Part shown: in pieces, positions 40,401-49,088 of the stretch
Position numbering within the stretch: position 1 is the stretch's first letter
Layout: each line of letters opens with the position of its first letter
NCBI RefSeq assembly: GCF_000993825.1
Contig: NZ_CP011114.1
Span: forward strand, 1,550,001 to 1,614,000
Length of the DNA stretch: 64,000 bases
From: Paenibacillus durus ATCC 35681
GTDB lineage: Bacteria; Bacillota; Bacilli; Paenibacillales; Paenibacillaceae
Direction: 5' to 3'
The notes under the pieces: model-generated
Seen by the model: only the letters and a program-made list of their open reading frames with translations
The model's database searches: none
What the model was told of the DNA's origin: nothing
Program-made: the position numbers and the translations under genes

Positions 40401-41728
40401 AATTCAACCACTGTAGTCACAGCAAGGACCCGATTATCGGCTGTGCGCTTGAAGGCGTGGCGAATGTGATTGCCGGAATCAAGGATGTCAGTATCATTAT
40501 CCATTCTCCCCAGGGCTGCGCATCGACTGTTGCGACGGCTTTCGATAAGCACGAAATTGATTTTACCAGACGAAAAGTGGGCTGTACCCGCTTGTTCGAG
40601 ACGGATATCATTATGGGCGCTTCCGAGAAGCTGGCCGGCATGATCCGGGAAGCGGACCGAACGTTTAACTCCAAGGTTATGTTTATCGTAGGCACTTGTT
40701 CCGCTGACATTATCGGAGAGGATATTGACGGGCTGTGCAGGGAGATGCAGCCGGAGATTAAGGCCAGGCTCATTCCGGTTATGGCGGGGGGATTCCGGGG
40801 CGACAGCTTCGCCGGCATTGATATGGGGCTTGAGGCCCTGCTGCCCTTGATTCCGAAGCAGGAAATCAAGCTGATCAACAAGGTGAATCTCATTCTCCCT
40901 CAATCCAATCTGAATCCGACATGGCAGGCTGACCTCCTATGGGTCAAAGAAGTTCTCCGGGAGATGGGAGTCGATGTGCTGTCGGTGCTTCCCCACAATA
41001 TGGCTATGGAGGAGCTCGAAGAAGCGGGATTGGCTTCCGCCAATATTTTGTTAAGCCATGATGCCGGTTATAAGTTTGTGCGCAAGCTGGAAGAGCGGCA
41101 TCAGATTCCGTTTATCCTCGGTGATATTCCCCTGCCGATCGGATTATCCAATACGGCGCGCTGGCTAAGGGCGGCCGGCCGTTACTTTGGAGCGGAGGAG
41201 AAAGCGGAGGAGATCATTACCCGTGGAGAGAAGCTTGTCGTAGAAACGCTTCGGAAAAGGGCCTTGATGATTATTCCCCGTTACAGAAATTGCAGAGTCG
41301 CGTTATCGGCGGATGCGACTTTAGGTGTCGGCATGGTTCGGATGCTGTTCGAGGAACTCGAAATGATACCGGAAATGGTGCTGCTGCACTCGGGTACCCA
41401 AGAGGCCCGCGAGCTTTTGGCTAACGAGCTGAATGAACTTGGGCTTGCGACGCGCGTCGCTTTCTCTGTTGACGGTTATCAGGTAAAGCAAGCCATTACG
41501 GAAGCGAAGACGGATGTGGTGATCGGGTCGGCGTGGGAGAAATATATGGCGGAGGAAGCGGGGATCAAGACTTCGTTTGACTTGCTTAGCCCGACTAACC
41601 GGGATGTCTATTTGGATAGGGCTTATTTTGGATACGAAGGTATGCTCAATATGCTAGAAGTATTTGGTAATGATTGGGAGCGTTCCTATCGTTCCAAAGA
41701 GATCAATTGGGAGCAATTTGCGGGATGA
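40385..41728 (+). CDS. Nitrogenase-like beta-type protein of unknown role (NifK/NifN-like)
   Basis: About 447 residues, nitrogenase component 1 type. C20 (IIGCALEG), C45 (SPQGCAS) and C105 (VGTCSADIIGED) retain a full beta-side set of P-cluster-type cysteines, unlike NifN proteins, which lose some. The frame opens at 40328, but AGGAGG at 40371-40376 sets the start at ATG 40385, inside the preceding gene. The pair is translationally coupled and probably forms an alpha2beta2 complex. Reported neighbours of such orphan pairs in Firmicutes include FecCD-type ABC importers, as found here at 44.2 kb. Alternative: VnfN-like scaffold. Confidence 0.75.
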   Translation: MYDELEFNHCSHSKDPIIGCALEGVANVIAGIKDVSIIIHSPQGCASTVATAFDKHEIDFTRRKVGCTRLFETDIIMGASEKLAGMIREADRTFNSKVMFIVGTCSADIIGEDIDGLCREMQPEIKARLIPVMAGGFRGDSFAGIDMGLEALLPLIPKQEIKLINKVNLILPQSNLNPTWQADLLWVKEVLREMGVDVLSVLPHNMAMEELEEAGLASANILLSHDAGYKFVRKLEERHQIPFILGDIPLPIGLSNTARWLRAAGRYFGAEEKAEEIITRGEKLVVETLRKRALMIIPRYRNCRVALSADATLGVGMVRMLFEELEMIPEMVLLHSGTQEARELLANELNELGLATRVAFSVDGYQVKQAITEAKTDVVIGSAWEKYMAEEAGIKTSFDLLSPTNRDVYLDRAYFGYEGMLNMLEVFGNDWERSYRSKEINWEQFAG

Positions 41729-41770
41729 GCCATGATGTCGGGAATTGATTAGAGGAGAGAGGTGCGGAAA

Positions 41771-42847
41771 ATGGTTTCGCTTATTGATTATACACTTGAC
41801 GAGGCCTTTCGCCGGCGTGTTCCCCAATCCGCCATTGCGGGAATACTGGATATTTTGCAAAAGTACGGTGTTGAAATGCATGATGTTTCGTTAGAGCATA
41901 TGCCGGAATACCGGAATATCTTAAGCGATGCCAGTCTGTTGGAACGGCTCCGCTGCAGAGTAGCTCCTTCTATTTCCGAACTGTCCAAAGCGCGCGGAAT
42001 GGGGTTCAAGAAGATGGCTGTTGTATGGTCCAATAGGCTGAACCCATTATCTATACCGAAGCTTGACGCCGCATTATATGCGGTACGCGATGCGGGAGCC
42101 GAGCCGTTCTTGTGTATAGAGGATGCTTCGCGATCCTATTATGCGGAATTTGACGTGTATTGGCCGATCATAGAGCGATATGATGTGCAAAGGCTGATTT
42201 ACTGTGACAGCAGCAGCGCTATGGACCCGTTCATTGTTAGGCGCAGCTTGATGGAGCTGCTGGAGACGGCGATCTGCCCGGTTGAATTCTGCGCAAGCAA
42301 TACGTTCGGTCTGGCAACGGCGAATGGTCTTGCGGCACTGAAAGCGGGGGTACAGCATATTGGCACATCCGTCAATGGAGTCGGACCGAAGGGAAGAACG
42401 GCCATGGAAGAATTACTGATGGCCGTGCGCCATTTGTGGAAAGGGCAGACGCCGCCGGGATATACGCTGGCCGATGACTGCTCTTCGATCTTGTCGGCAA
42501 TGAAGATGGAGGTGCGGGTAGATAAAGCCATCATCGGCGCCAATGTGTTCGCGCATGAATCCGGAATTCACGTGGATGGAATTGCCAAAAATCCGGAGCT
42601 ATATGAAATGATAAAGCCCGAGGAAGTAGGGCTTAAACGGCAATTGGTGATTGGCAAGCATTCGGGCACCGCTTCGCTCAAACACAAATTCAGGGAATGG
42701 CAAATGGACCTTGAGCAAAGTGACGCCACTCAGATGCTGGAACAAGTTAGGGATATTGCAGAAGAACAGAAGCGTCCGTTGACGGACTTTCAGCTTATGG
42801 ATCTATATCGGAGACGGCTGATTTCGATACATGAATCAACCTATTAG
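41771..42847 (+). CDS. nifV: Homocitrate synthase alpha-type subunit (NifV-alpha), copy 1
   Basis: About 358 residues. The N-terminal barrel is degenerate: LIDYTLDEAFRR stands where active enzymes have D-T-T-x-R-D-G. The C-terminal part is a full LeuA/NifV accessory region (FAHESGIHVDGIAKNP; GKHSGTASLKHKF). In Clostridium pasteurianum NifV is split into nifV-omega and nifV-alpha; here the alpha gene precedes omega with the order alpha-omega. Together they would condense acetyl-CoA and 2-oxoglutarate to homocitrate, the organic ligand of FeV-co. ATG 41771 is preferred over GTG 41762. The stop lies 34 bp before omega. Confidence 0.85.
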   Translation: MVSLIDYTLDEAFRRRVPQSAIAGILDILQKYGVEMHDVSLEHMPEYRNILSDASLLERLRCRVAPSISELSKARGMGFKKMAVVWSNRLNPLSIPKLDAALYAVRDAGAEPFLCIEDASRSYYAEFDVYWPIIERYDVQRLIYCDSSSAMDPFIVRRSLMELLETAICPVEFCASNTFGLATANGLAALKAGVQHIGTSVNGVGPKGRTAMEELLMAVRHLWKGQTPPGYTLADDCSSILSAMKMEVRVDKAIIGANVFAHESGIHVDGIAKNPELYEMIKPEEVGLKRQLVIGKHSGTASLKHKFREWQMDLEQSDATQMLEQVRDIAEEQKRPLTDFQLMDLYRRRLISIHESTY

Positions 42848-42881
42848 TGCTAATTGGAAGAACGGAAAGGAGAGGATTGGA

Positions 42882-43736
42882 ATGCAGTCGAAGGTCTCGT
42901 TCCAGCTTGTTGATACCACGATGCGCGATGGTGAACAAACGGCGGGTGTCGTATTCTCCCAGGAGGAAAAACTGCAAATGGCTTTGAAGCTTGATGAGGC
43001 AGGTATACCCTGGATTGAAGCGGGAATCCCGGCTATGGGCCGCCGCGAACAGGAGACGCTCAAAGAAATGCTGTCGCTGCCGCTTCGAGCGACTCTCATT
43101 GCCTGGAACAGGGCGGATGAAGCCGATATTCGCGCTTCCATAGCTTGCGGCTTCTCGCATATTCATCTGTCTCTCCCGGTATCCGACCTTCATATTCAGT
43201 TTAAGCTCAAGAAGAGCCGCGAATGGGTGTTGGAGCGCCTTCAGCATATTTTACAATTTACGAAAAGCTTTGGCTGTACGGTATTTGTGGGAGCGGAGGA
43301 TGCTTCAAGGGCGGACCCTGAATTCCTGCTTCAATATGCGGATGTGGCGTCCCGCTTCGGAGCCGAGCGTCTGCGTTATGCGGATACGGTGGGCTGTCTG
43401 GACCCTTTCGAGACGTTTAGCAGAGTAAATCATCTTGTGAGCAGATCCGGCCTGCCGGTGGAATTCCATGGCCATAATGATTTTGGACTTGCCGCCGCGA
43501 ACACGTTATCGGCGTTTCATGCGGGCGCGGCGCTGGCAAGCGTGACGGTTTCGGGTATCGGGGAAAGAGCGGGGAATGCCTCGCTGGAGGAGGTTGTTAC
43601 TTCGATGTCGCATCTGTATAGATTCTCATGCGGCCTTCAGCTTCATGTGCTGCCTGAGCTAACGCATCTGCTCTCTAGAGCGAGCGGCAGACCTATTCAG
43701 ACTTATCGATCCGTTATGACCGCGATGAACGGGTAG
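42882..43736 (+). CDS. nifV: Homocitrate synthase catalytic subunit (NifV-omega)
   Basis: A 284-residue protein holding only the catalytic TIM barrel: DTTMRDGEQTAG at the start, metal-binding HGHNDFGLAAAN and the GIGERAGNASLEE motif. It ends at SGRPIQTYRSVM, just where a normal NifV continues into VFTHESGIH. It therefore needs an alpha partner (41771 or 51255). ATG 42882 behind AAAGGAGAGG sets the start. It is the last intact gene of the vnf operon. Confidence 0.87.
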   Translation: MQSKVSFQLVDTTMRDGEQTAGVVFSQEEKLQMALKLDEAGIPWIEAGIPAMGRREQETLKEMLSLPLRATLIAWNRADEADIRASIACGFSHIHLSLPVSDLHIQFKLKKSREWVLERLQHILQFTKSFGCTVFVGAEDASRADPEFLLQYADVASRFGAERLRYADTVGCLDPFETFSRVNHLVSRSGLPVEFHGHNDFGLAAANTLSAFHAGAALASVTVSGIGERAGNASLEEVVTSMSHLYRFSCGLQLHVLPELTHLLSRASGRPIQTYRSVMTAMNG

Positions 43737-43963
43737 CCGCTGCTTCCATTGGGATTGAGTCTTGTGCCTTCAAGGCTAATGTGGACTTTATTCCGCTGGC
43801 CGAGGAGCTGCATGATCTAGTGATTCTAAGAACACCGCAGAATTTGAAATTAATCGGCGAGGTTGCGGATATCATCCGTTCAGAGCCGTTTCGCAAGGAA
43901 CTGTCTGTTATCGGAGGATACGATTTGACGGAAAGCGGACGTGTTGTGTATGAAGCGATATAG
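43724..43963 (+). pseudogene. 3' relic of a periplasmic-binding-protein-like (COG1910/PF12727) regulator or metal-sensing domain
   Basis: Overlapping the nifV-omega end in another frame, the sequence reads ASIGIESCAFKANVDFIPLA, EELHDLVI and then FRKELSVIGGYDLTESGRVV. These match the C-terminal end of the PBP-like domain found fused to ModE/LysR-type helix-turn-helix or MoeA domains, which bind molybdate or tungstate-like ligands. The 5' part is replaced by nifV, so this is a truncated remnant fused by rearrangement. Confidence 0.65.
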
Positions 43964-43989
43964 CGGGCAACAGGAAGGATTGCATGCAT

Positions 43990-44028
43990 AACCGGCCAAG
44001 CGGTATACCGCCTGGCCGGTTTGTTTGC
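43990..44028 (+). terminator. Strong terminator ending the vnf operon
   Basis: AACCGGCCA (43990-43998) pairs with TGGCCGGTT (44013-44021), with GCGG/CCGC pairing inside, followed by TGTTTG. Confidence 0.85.
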
Positions 44029-44100
44029 GCTCTAAAACACGTGCTATTTTCCGATATAGGGGCAAAATTGGCAACGTTTACATTATAGTCGTGCAATCGA

Positions 44101-44119
44101 TTACATAATGTCTATGTAA
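44101..44119. promoter_or_regulatory. Inverted repeat upstream of the ABC importer operon
   Basis: TTACATA-N5-TATGTAA (44101-44107 and 44113-44119), adjoining and overlapping the GlnR box. It may be the operator of a second, metal-responsive regulator. Confidence 0.45.
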
Positions 44120-44131
44120 CAATACTTGACA
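44115..44131. promoter_or_regulatory. GlnR box over the -35 of the ABC importer operon
   Basis: TGTAACAATACTTGACA is an exact TGTNA-N7-TNACA match. Its right end contains a consensus -35 TTGACA (44126-44131), so binding here should repress; a -10 near 44148 (TAGTAA) is weak. Confidence 0.68.
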
Positions 44132-44252
44132 TTCATGTTGAACTTAATAGTAACCCTTCCAAATTCCGTTGACTGGAAAAAGGAGTCAAAGTAACATTGA
44201 GAAAAAACACGGCTTTCGTGTAATGAAACTTAACAAATACGGAGGTGTTTAT

Positions 44253-45341
44253 GTGGAGTATGTCAAAAAAGGTGTCATTGAATCAAGCGATGTGCTGCTG
44301 AAGTCGGATTCGCGCCGAACATCAAGCAGGAAGAAAGCGTCTATCCTTACCGTGCTCGCCGCTGTACTGATTGCCGTAATCTGTATTTCCGTTACGGTGG
44401 GCAGATATTCGGTTCCACTGTCAGAAATGATGCACATTCTCTGGGGAAAGCTGTTTGGAGTTACCCCTACATGGCCGCTTTCCGTAGAGACGGTGCTGCT
44501 GCACGTTCGAATTCCCAGAATTATTAAGGCCCTTTTGGTGGGGGGAGCTTTAGCGGTATCTGGAGCGGCTTATCAAGGGCTGTTCAAGAATCCGATGGTG
44601 TCTCCCGACATATTGGGGGTATCATCGGGAGCCGGCTTTGGCGCTTCACTGGCCATTCTGTTCTCCTACGGAACCATTGGAATCCAGCTTGCCGCTTTCG
44701 GCTTCGGTCTGGGAGCGGTTATGCTCACCTTCTTCATCAGCGCTATCATCGGACGCGGTAAAAGCTCCATCCTGGTGCTGGTACTTACCGGAATGGTGAT
44801 CTCCACCTTATTCTCCTCGCTCACCTCGATGACGAAATACCTTGCCGACACGGAAAATAAATTACCCGATATCACGTATTGGCTAATGGGTAGCCTGGCT
44901 CGCTCAACCAGCCTGAAAGACATCATCATTCTTCTTGTTCCTGTTCTTGTAGGCAGTATACCGCTCTTTCTGATTAGGTGGAAGCTGAACGTACTCTCCT
45001 TCGGAGAGGAAGAAGCCCAGGCGCTGGGAATTAACACCAAAAGACTGCGGCTGCTCATCATAGGCTGCGCGACACTCCTGACGGCTTCAGCGATTTCCGT
45101 AAGCGGCATGGTTGGCTGGATCGGGCTTATTATTCCTCATGCGGCCAGGCTTATCGCCGGTCCCAATTACAAAATGCTCCTGCCTACGTCCATTCTGATC
45201 GGCAGCGCATTCCTGCTGCTGGTGGACGATATCGCCCGCAGCGCATTCGCTCTTGAAATTCCTCTTAGCATACTTACCTCGCTGATTGGCGCCCCCTTTT
45301 TTCTGTACTTGCTGTTACAGGGAAGGAAGGCATGGATATGA
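44253..45341 (+). CDS. FecCD/BtuC-type ABC importer permease
   Basis: About 362 residues with ten membrane helices of the FecCD family (VRIPRIIKALLVGGALAVSG; NPMVSPDILGVSSGAGFG; GMVGWIGLIIPHAARLI). Such permeases import siderophores, haem, cobalamin or, in MolBCA, molybdate. The frame opens at 44169, but GGAGGT at 44241-44246 fits GTG 44253. It overlaps the ATPase gene by 10 bp. Position within the vnf island and a GlnR box suggest metal supply for nitrogenase. Confidence 0.85.
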   Translation: MEYVKKGVIESSDVLLKSDSRRTSSRKKASILTVLAAVLIAVICISVTVGRYSVPLSEMMHILWGKLFGVTPTWPLSVETVLLHVRIPRIIKALLVGGALAVSGAAYQGLFKNPMVSPDILGVSSGAGFGASLAILFSYGTIGIQLAAFGFGLGAVMLTFFISAIIGRGKSSILVLVLTGMVISTLFSSLTSMTKYLADTENKLPDITYWLMGSLARSTSLKDIIILLVPVLVGSIPLFLIRWKLNVLSFGEEEAQALGINTKRLRLLIIGCATLLTASAISVSGMVGWIGLIIPHAARLIAGPNYKMLLPTSILIGSAFLLLVDDIARSAFALEIPLSILTSLIGAPFFLYLLLQGRKAWI

Positions 45342-46120
45342 AGCTGGAAATCAAGAACGTCTCTTGCGGCTACGGTTCAAAGGTTGTGCTAAGCGGCGTA
45401 TCCATGGAAGTGAATTCCGGAGAAATCCTGAGCCTTCTGGGACCAAACGGGGTTGGAAAAACGACTTTATTCAAAACGATTTTGGGATTCCTAAAGCTTA
45501 TTGACGGTAAAATCCTGCTGGACGGCCAGGATGTGAGAAGTTGGTCCAGGAAGAAACTGGCGGGCGCAATCGGTTATGTTCCCCAGGCGCATACGCCCCC
45601 GTTTCCTTTTTCCGTAATTGATGTGGTGCTTATGGGGCGGGTGGCTCACTTGGGCGCTCTCTCCTCTCCCTCCGGCAAGGACGTAAAGATCGCCGACGAA
45701 GCGCTGGATTCTTTGGGAATTTCTTATCTGAGGGACCGGATTTATACGGAAATCAGCGGTGGTGAACGGCAGATGGTGCTGATCGCCCGTGCGCTAACCC
45801 AGAAGCCTGACATCCTGGTCATGGATGAGCCTACCTCGAATCTCGATTTTGGCAATCAGATTAAAGTGCTGAAGCAGGTTAACCGCCTGGCCGAGCGGGG
45901 ACTTGGCATTGTGATGACGACCCATTTTCCGAACCATGCCTTTCAATGTCCTGGCAAAGTGGTGCTGCTGCAGCGAAATAACCGGTTTGTTTATGGGAAA
46001 GCGGATGAAGTCGTAACCGAGAATCACCTGCGCGCCGCCTATGGCATTGATGTCGTTATCAAGGATATCATGCTGCCTGGCGGGAATGCCGTTCGCTCAT
46101 GCGTACCATTAATTGATTAA
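45332..46120 (+). CDS. FecE/BtuD-type ABC importer ATPase
   Basis: A 262-residue ATPase: Walker A GPNGVGKTT, Q-loop (GYVPQAH), signature ISGGERQM, Walker B ILVMDEPTSNLD and H-loop (MTTHFPNHA). It energises the adjoining permease; the overlapping frames indicate coupled translation. Confidence 0.87.
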   Translation: MDMKLEIKNVSCGYGSKVVLSGVSMEVNSGEILSLLGPNGVGKTTLFKTILGFLKLIDGKILLDGQDVRSWSRKKLAGAIGYVPQAHTPPFPFSVIDVVLMGRVAHLGALSSPSGKDVKIADEALDSLGISYLRDRIYTEISGGERQMVLIARALTQKPDILVMDEPTSNLDFGNQIKVLKQVNRLAERGLGIVMTTHFPNHAFQCPGKVVLLQRNNRFVYGKADEVVTENHLRAAYGIDVVIKDIMLPGGNAVRSCVPLID

Positions 46121-46146
46121 AAATATTAAAAGCGGGGGTAATGCAA

Positions 46147-47280
46147 ATGTTGAGATTAACGCAGGAAGTTTTGAAAAAGCTGGCTATTGCAGGAGTAACA
46201 GGCGGATTGGTGCTTACGGCAGCGTGCGCGTCTGAGACAACGAATCCATCCGGAGCATCCTCATCCCAACCTGTGAATTCGGCGCAACCGGCCGCTGTCA
46301 GCTCTGCAACTAGAGTTATTAAGGATGCAACTGGAAGAACCGTAACGATTCCTAAAGAAATCAATCGGATTGCAGCAGCTGGAGCGTTGGCTCAGATGGT
46401 ATGTATGCTGGGCGGCTTTGATAAGATTGTCGCTACCTCGGAAAGTGTGCAGACCGGAATGTTTGCCAAGCTGTTTCCGGGAATTAAAAATCTTCCTCTT
46501 GCCTTTACCGGAACGGGCCCCAGCAGCCGCGTCAACATGGAGGCGATTTTGGAGGCGGAGCCGCAAGTCGTGTTCAGTGCTTTTAACGAGGAAGATGCAG
46601 CCACTATGCAGGCGGCGAATACGGTTATGCTGGGGACCCTTCTCAATACTCCGGATGATATTATGAATACCCTGAAGATGGTAGGTGAAGTCATAGGTCC
46701 CGACGCGGAGAAGAAAGCCTCCGATTTTGCCGCGTATTATAAGGGGAATATCCAAGAAGCTTCCAATTTAACCCGATCAGGGTCCAAGGTAAGAGTATTT
46801 CTTGCGGGCGGAGACGGTTCCAAGGGCGCCATCAACACAACCGTAGGCAATGATATTAATACGTCCTATGTGGAGGCGGCAGGAGGGATTAATATAGCGG
46901 CAGCCCAATTTCCCAAAGCTCCCGGAAACGGGGCAGCAGCCGTCGATTTTGAGTATTTAATTGCCGAGCAGCCGGATGTCATCATCGCGTCAAGCAGAGC
47001 TGTGTATGATTACATCATTGACGCAAGCAACGGGAGCAAATGGCAGTCGTTAACGGCCGTAAAGAATAAAAAAGTCTATTTGAATCCAAAAGGCGTGTAT
47101 TTATGGTCGGTAAGAAGCGCCGAGGGAGCTTTACAGCCGCTATGGCTGGCAAAGATTCTGCATCCCGAAGAGACTTCCGGGCTTGATCTGGACAAGCTTG
47201 TGAAGGATTTCTACAAAACTTATTATTTCCATGATCTCAGTGATCAGGAATTACAGGAAATTTTGTTCCCGAGCAAATAA
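46147..47280 (+). CDS. FepB/BtuF-type substrate-binding lipoprotein
   Basis: About 377 residues: lipobox (VLTAAC), then a class III binding fold with DATGRTVTIPKEINRIAAAG at the start of the mature domain, VEAAGGINIAA and FEYLIAEQPDVIIAS. It probably presents a metal chelate, cobalamin-like ligand or oxyanion to the permease. Two ATGs exist (46141, 46147); GGGGG at 46134-46138 favours the second. The substrate is not evident; vanadate, molybdate or a vanadium-siderophore are the candidates suggested by context. Confidence 0.82.
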   Translation: MLRLTQEVLKKLAIAGVTGGLVLTAACASETTNPSGASSSQPVNSAQPAAVSSATRVIKDATGRTVTIPKEINRIAAAGALAQMVCMLGGFDKIVATSESVQTGMFAKLFPGIKNLPLAFTGTGPSSRVNMEAILEAEPQVVFSAFNEEDAATMQAANTVMLGTLLNTPDDIMNTLKMVGEVIGPDAEKKASDFAAYYKGNIQEASNLTRSGSKVRVFLAGGDGSKGAINTTVGNDINTSYVEAAGGINIAAAQFPKAPGNGAAAVDFEYLIAEQPDVIIASSRAVYDYIIDASNGSKWQSLTAVKNKKVYLNPKGVYLWSVRSAEGALQPLWLAKILHPEETSGLDLDKLVKDFYKTYYFHDLSDQELQEILFPSK

Positions 47281-47310
47281 CAGACGGAGCGGGTAAAGGA
47301 GGAGAAACGG

Positions 47311-47373
47311 GTGATGGGCAAGCCATTGATAGTGAAAGCCTTTTATTTTCGGCATGGAAACGATTTATGTTAG
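47311..47373 (+). CDS. Tiny ORF or truncated gene start behind the ABC operon
   Basis: A very good Shine-Dalgarno (AAAGGAGGAG) precedes GTG 47311/ATG 47314, giving MGKPLIVKAFYFRHGNDLC before a stop. It looks like the intact 5' end of a fourth operon gene whose rest was lost, or a small peptide. Confidence 0.35.
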   Translation: MMGKPLIVKAFYFRHGNDLC

Positions 47374-47378
47374 TGGTA

Positions 47379-47395
47379 AGTGATAAAACTTAACA
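47379..47395. promoter_or_regulatory. Degenerate GlnR box upstream of nifE
   Basis: AGTGATAAAACTTAACA fits TGTNA-N7-TNACA except for the first base. It ends 49 bp before the -35, the same spacing as box I of vnfH. Confidence 0.45.
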
Positions 47396-47444
47396 TTGAA
47401 ACTGACAATCCTCTCAATAAGGTTAATAAAAGCGGCCCAATTCA

Positions 47445-47474
47445 TTGACCTCTTTCATTTAATGGAAGTATGAT
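47445..47474 (+). promoter_or_regulatory. Sigma-A type promoter of the nifE block
   Basis: TTGACC (47445-47450), 18-bp spacer and TATGAT (47469-47474). The -35 and spacer are like those of the vnfH promoter. The leader to nifE is about 250 bases and otherwise shows nothing I can name. Confidence 0.55.
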
Positions 47475-47731
47475 TGTAGAAAATTAGCAATTAGAGGTTA
47501 TGAAAAGTTACGGCATGCCGACATCCTGTCGGTCATCTGCAAGGGTGCTATTGAACAGCAATTGAAGCAAAATGTCCGGTTTTTAAACTATTTTACCCGA
47601 TAAGCTGCTCATTAACGATTAGTGAGTTAACTGCATGCAGGTACTTGGTACCCTGTTGTTCCTTTTTATAGAACTGTATCCTAATCCTTGTATTCCAAAA
47701 AGCGGCGTATGCCGAAGAAAGGGGGATGTAC

Positions 47732-49084
47732 ATGCCGAAGGGAAGGAACAATCTTTTTGTGGAGCCCGACTGCGAGCATAACAATCAGGAGAAAAAGGGC
47801 TGTGTGCGTCCCAAGCCGGGCGAGGTGTCGCGCGGCTGTCCGTTCGCCGGTTCGCTCGCCGCGTTGATGCCGATTGCGGATGCGGCGCATCTGGTGCATG
47901 GAACGGCCGGCTGTCTGGAGAGCGGATGGGGGTATCCCGGAAGCCGTATTGATTTCGGGAACTTGTCCGGCTACGGCTTTTCGACTCATTTAAACAATCG
48001 GGACATGACGATGGGCGGGGAGAGGAAATTGCTCCAATCAATCGGCTATATCGCTGACAGCTACCATCCCCCGGCCATTTTCGTCTATGCGACATGCGTA
48101 ACGGTGCTGCTGATGGAGGACATTGATTCCATTTGCAAAGAAGCTGAGCAAATCTGGGGCTTGCCGGTTATTCCGGTTCATAGTCCCGGGTTAACCGGCA
48201 GCAGCAGCAATATGGGCAGAAAGCTGGCCGGCGAGGCGCTGATGGACAGGGTTATCGGCAAAGGCGCGCCTAAGCGGGAGGAGCTTACGGAATTCGATCT
48301 CAACCTGATCGGGGAATATAGTGGCACGGAAGAAGGACGCAGCATCAAGAACCTGCTTGTCAAGGCGGGCATACGGGTGCTTGCGCAGATTACCGGGGAG
48401 AGCAGCTACGATGAAGTTAGCCGCTCGCATTTGGCGAAGGTTAACATGGTGGTCTGCAGCCGTTCGATGATTACACTGGCCCGGAAAATGAAGGATAAAT
48501 TTGACATCCCTTATTTTGAAGGCTCCTTTTACGGAGAGCGCGAGATCCGGTTCGCTATGCGGCAGATCGGCTTCCATTTTCACAATCCCGACCTTGATAA
48601 ACGTCTTCACCGCTTCATTCGCAAAGAAGAACAACGTTTACGGGCCGAGCTTGCCCCCGTCCGCAAGGCGCTAAAAGGGAAGAAGGTCGTGCTGTACACG
48701 GACGGGGTAGACAGCTGGACTCATTTGACGATGCTTCAGGAGCTTGGACTTAAGATAGCCGCAATCGGAACGAACCGGAACGCCCAGGAAGATATCTCCC
48801 GGATCAGGGAGCGGCTGACCGACGGAACGCTGATTATCAATGACTGCGACGACCAGCAAATTGTGAAAATCTATCGGGAGCGCAAGGCCGATCTGATGAT
48901 CGTCAGCGGACGGAACGAATTTGTTCCGCTTAAAGAGAGAATCCCTTTTCTGAACGTAGCCCGGAGCCGGCACGCTTCCTACGCCGGATACGAGGGCGTG
49001 CGGAATTTCGCGCAGGATTTGCTGGGAACGCTGGAGCAGCCGGTCTGGGCCATTAGCGGCAAGAGCGCTCCCTGGGAAGGTTGA
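47732..49084 (+). CDS. nifE: NifE/VnfE cofactor-assembly scaffold, alpha-type
   Basis: About 450 residues matching NifE: EPDCEHNNQEKKGCVRPKPG at the start, GCPFAGSLAALMPIADAAHL, LVHGTAGC, YATCVTVLLMEDID, PYFEGSFYG and the end PVWAISGKSAPW. NifE lacks the cofactor His. With NifN it matures NifB-co, here into FeV-co or its precursor. ATG 47726 is too close to the GGGGG site; ATG 47732 fits. In other organisms the Vnf copy is called vnfE; I cannot tell from sequence which enzyme it serves. Confidence 0.88.
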   Translation: MPKGRNNLFVEPDCEHNNQEKKGCVRPKPGEVSRGCPFAGSLAALMPIADAAHLVHGTAGCLESGWGYPGSRIDFGNLSGYGFSTHLNNRDMTMGGERKLLQSIGYIADSYHPPAIFVYATCVTVLLMEDIDSICKEAEQIWGLPVIPVHSPGLTGSSSNMGRKLAGEALMDRVIGKGAPKREELTEFDLNLIGEYSGTEEGRSIKNLLVKAGIRVLAQITGESSYDEVSRSHLAKVNMVVCSRSMITLARKMKDKFDIPYFEGSFYGEREIRFAMRQIGFHFHNPDLDKRLHRFIRKEEQRLRAELAPVRKALKGKKVVLYTDGVDSWTHLTMLQELGLKIAAIGTNRNAQEDISRIRERLTDGTLIINDCDDQQIVKIYRERKADLMIVSGRNEFVPLKERIPFLNVARSRHASYAGYEGVRNFAQDLLGTLEQPVWAISGKSAPWEG

Positions 49085-49088
49085 AGCT

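Noticed and set aside
38859..41728. Calling this pair simply vnfE/vnfN
   Set aside because: A better NifE/NifN pair lies at 47.7-50.4 kb and this pair keeps beta-side cysteines that NifN loses. The name is left open rather than excluded.
43736..43963. Frameshift joining nifV-omega to the following frame
   Set aside because: The downstream frame matches a PBP-like domain, not the NifV C-terminus, and omega ends at the same place as in split NifV systems.
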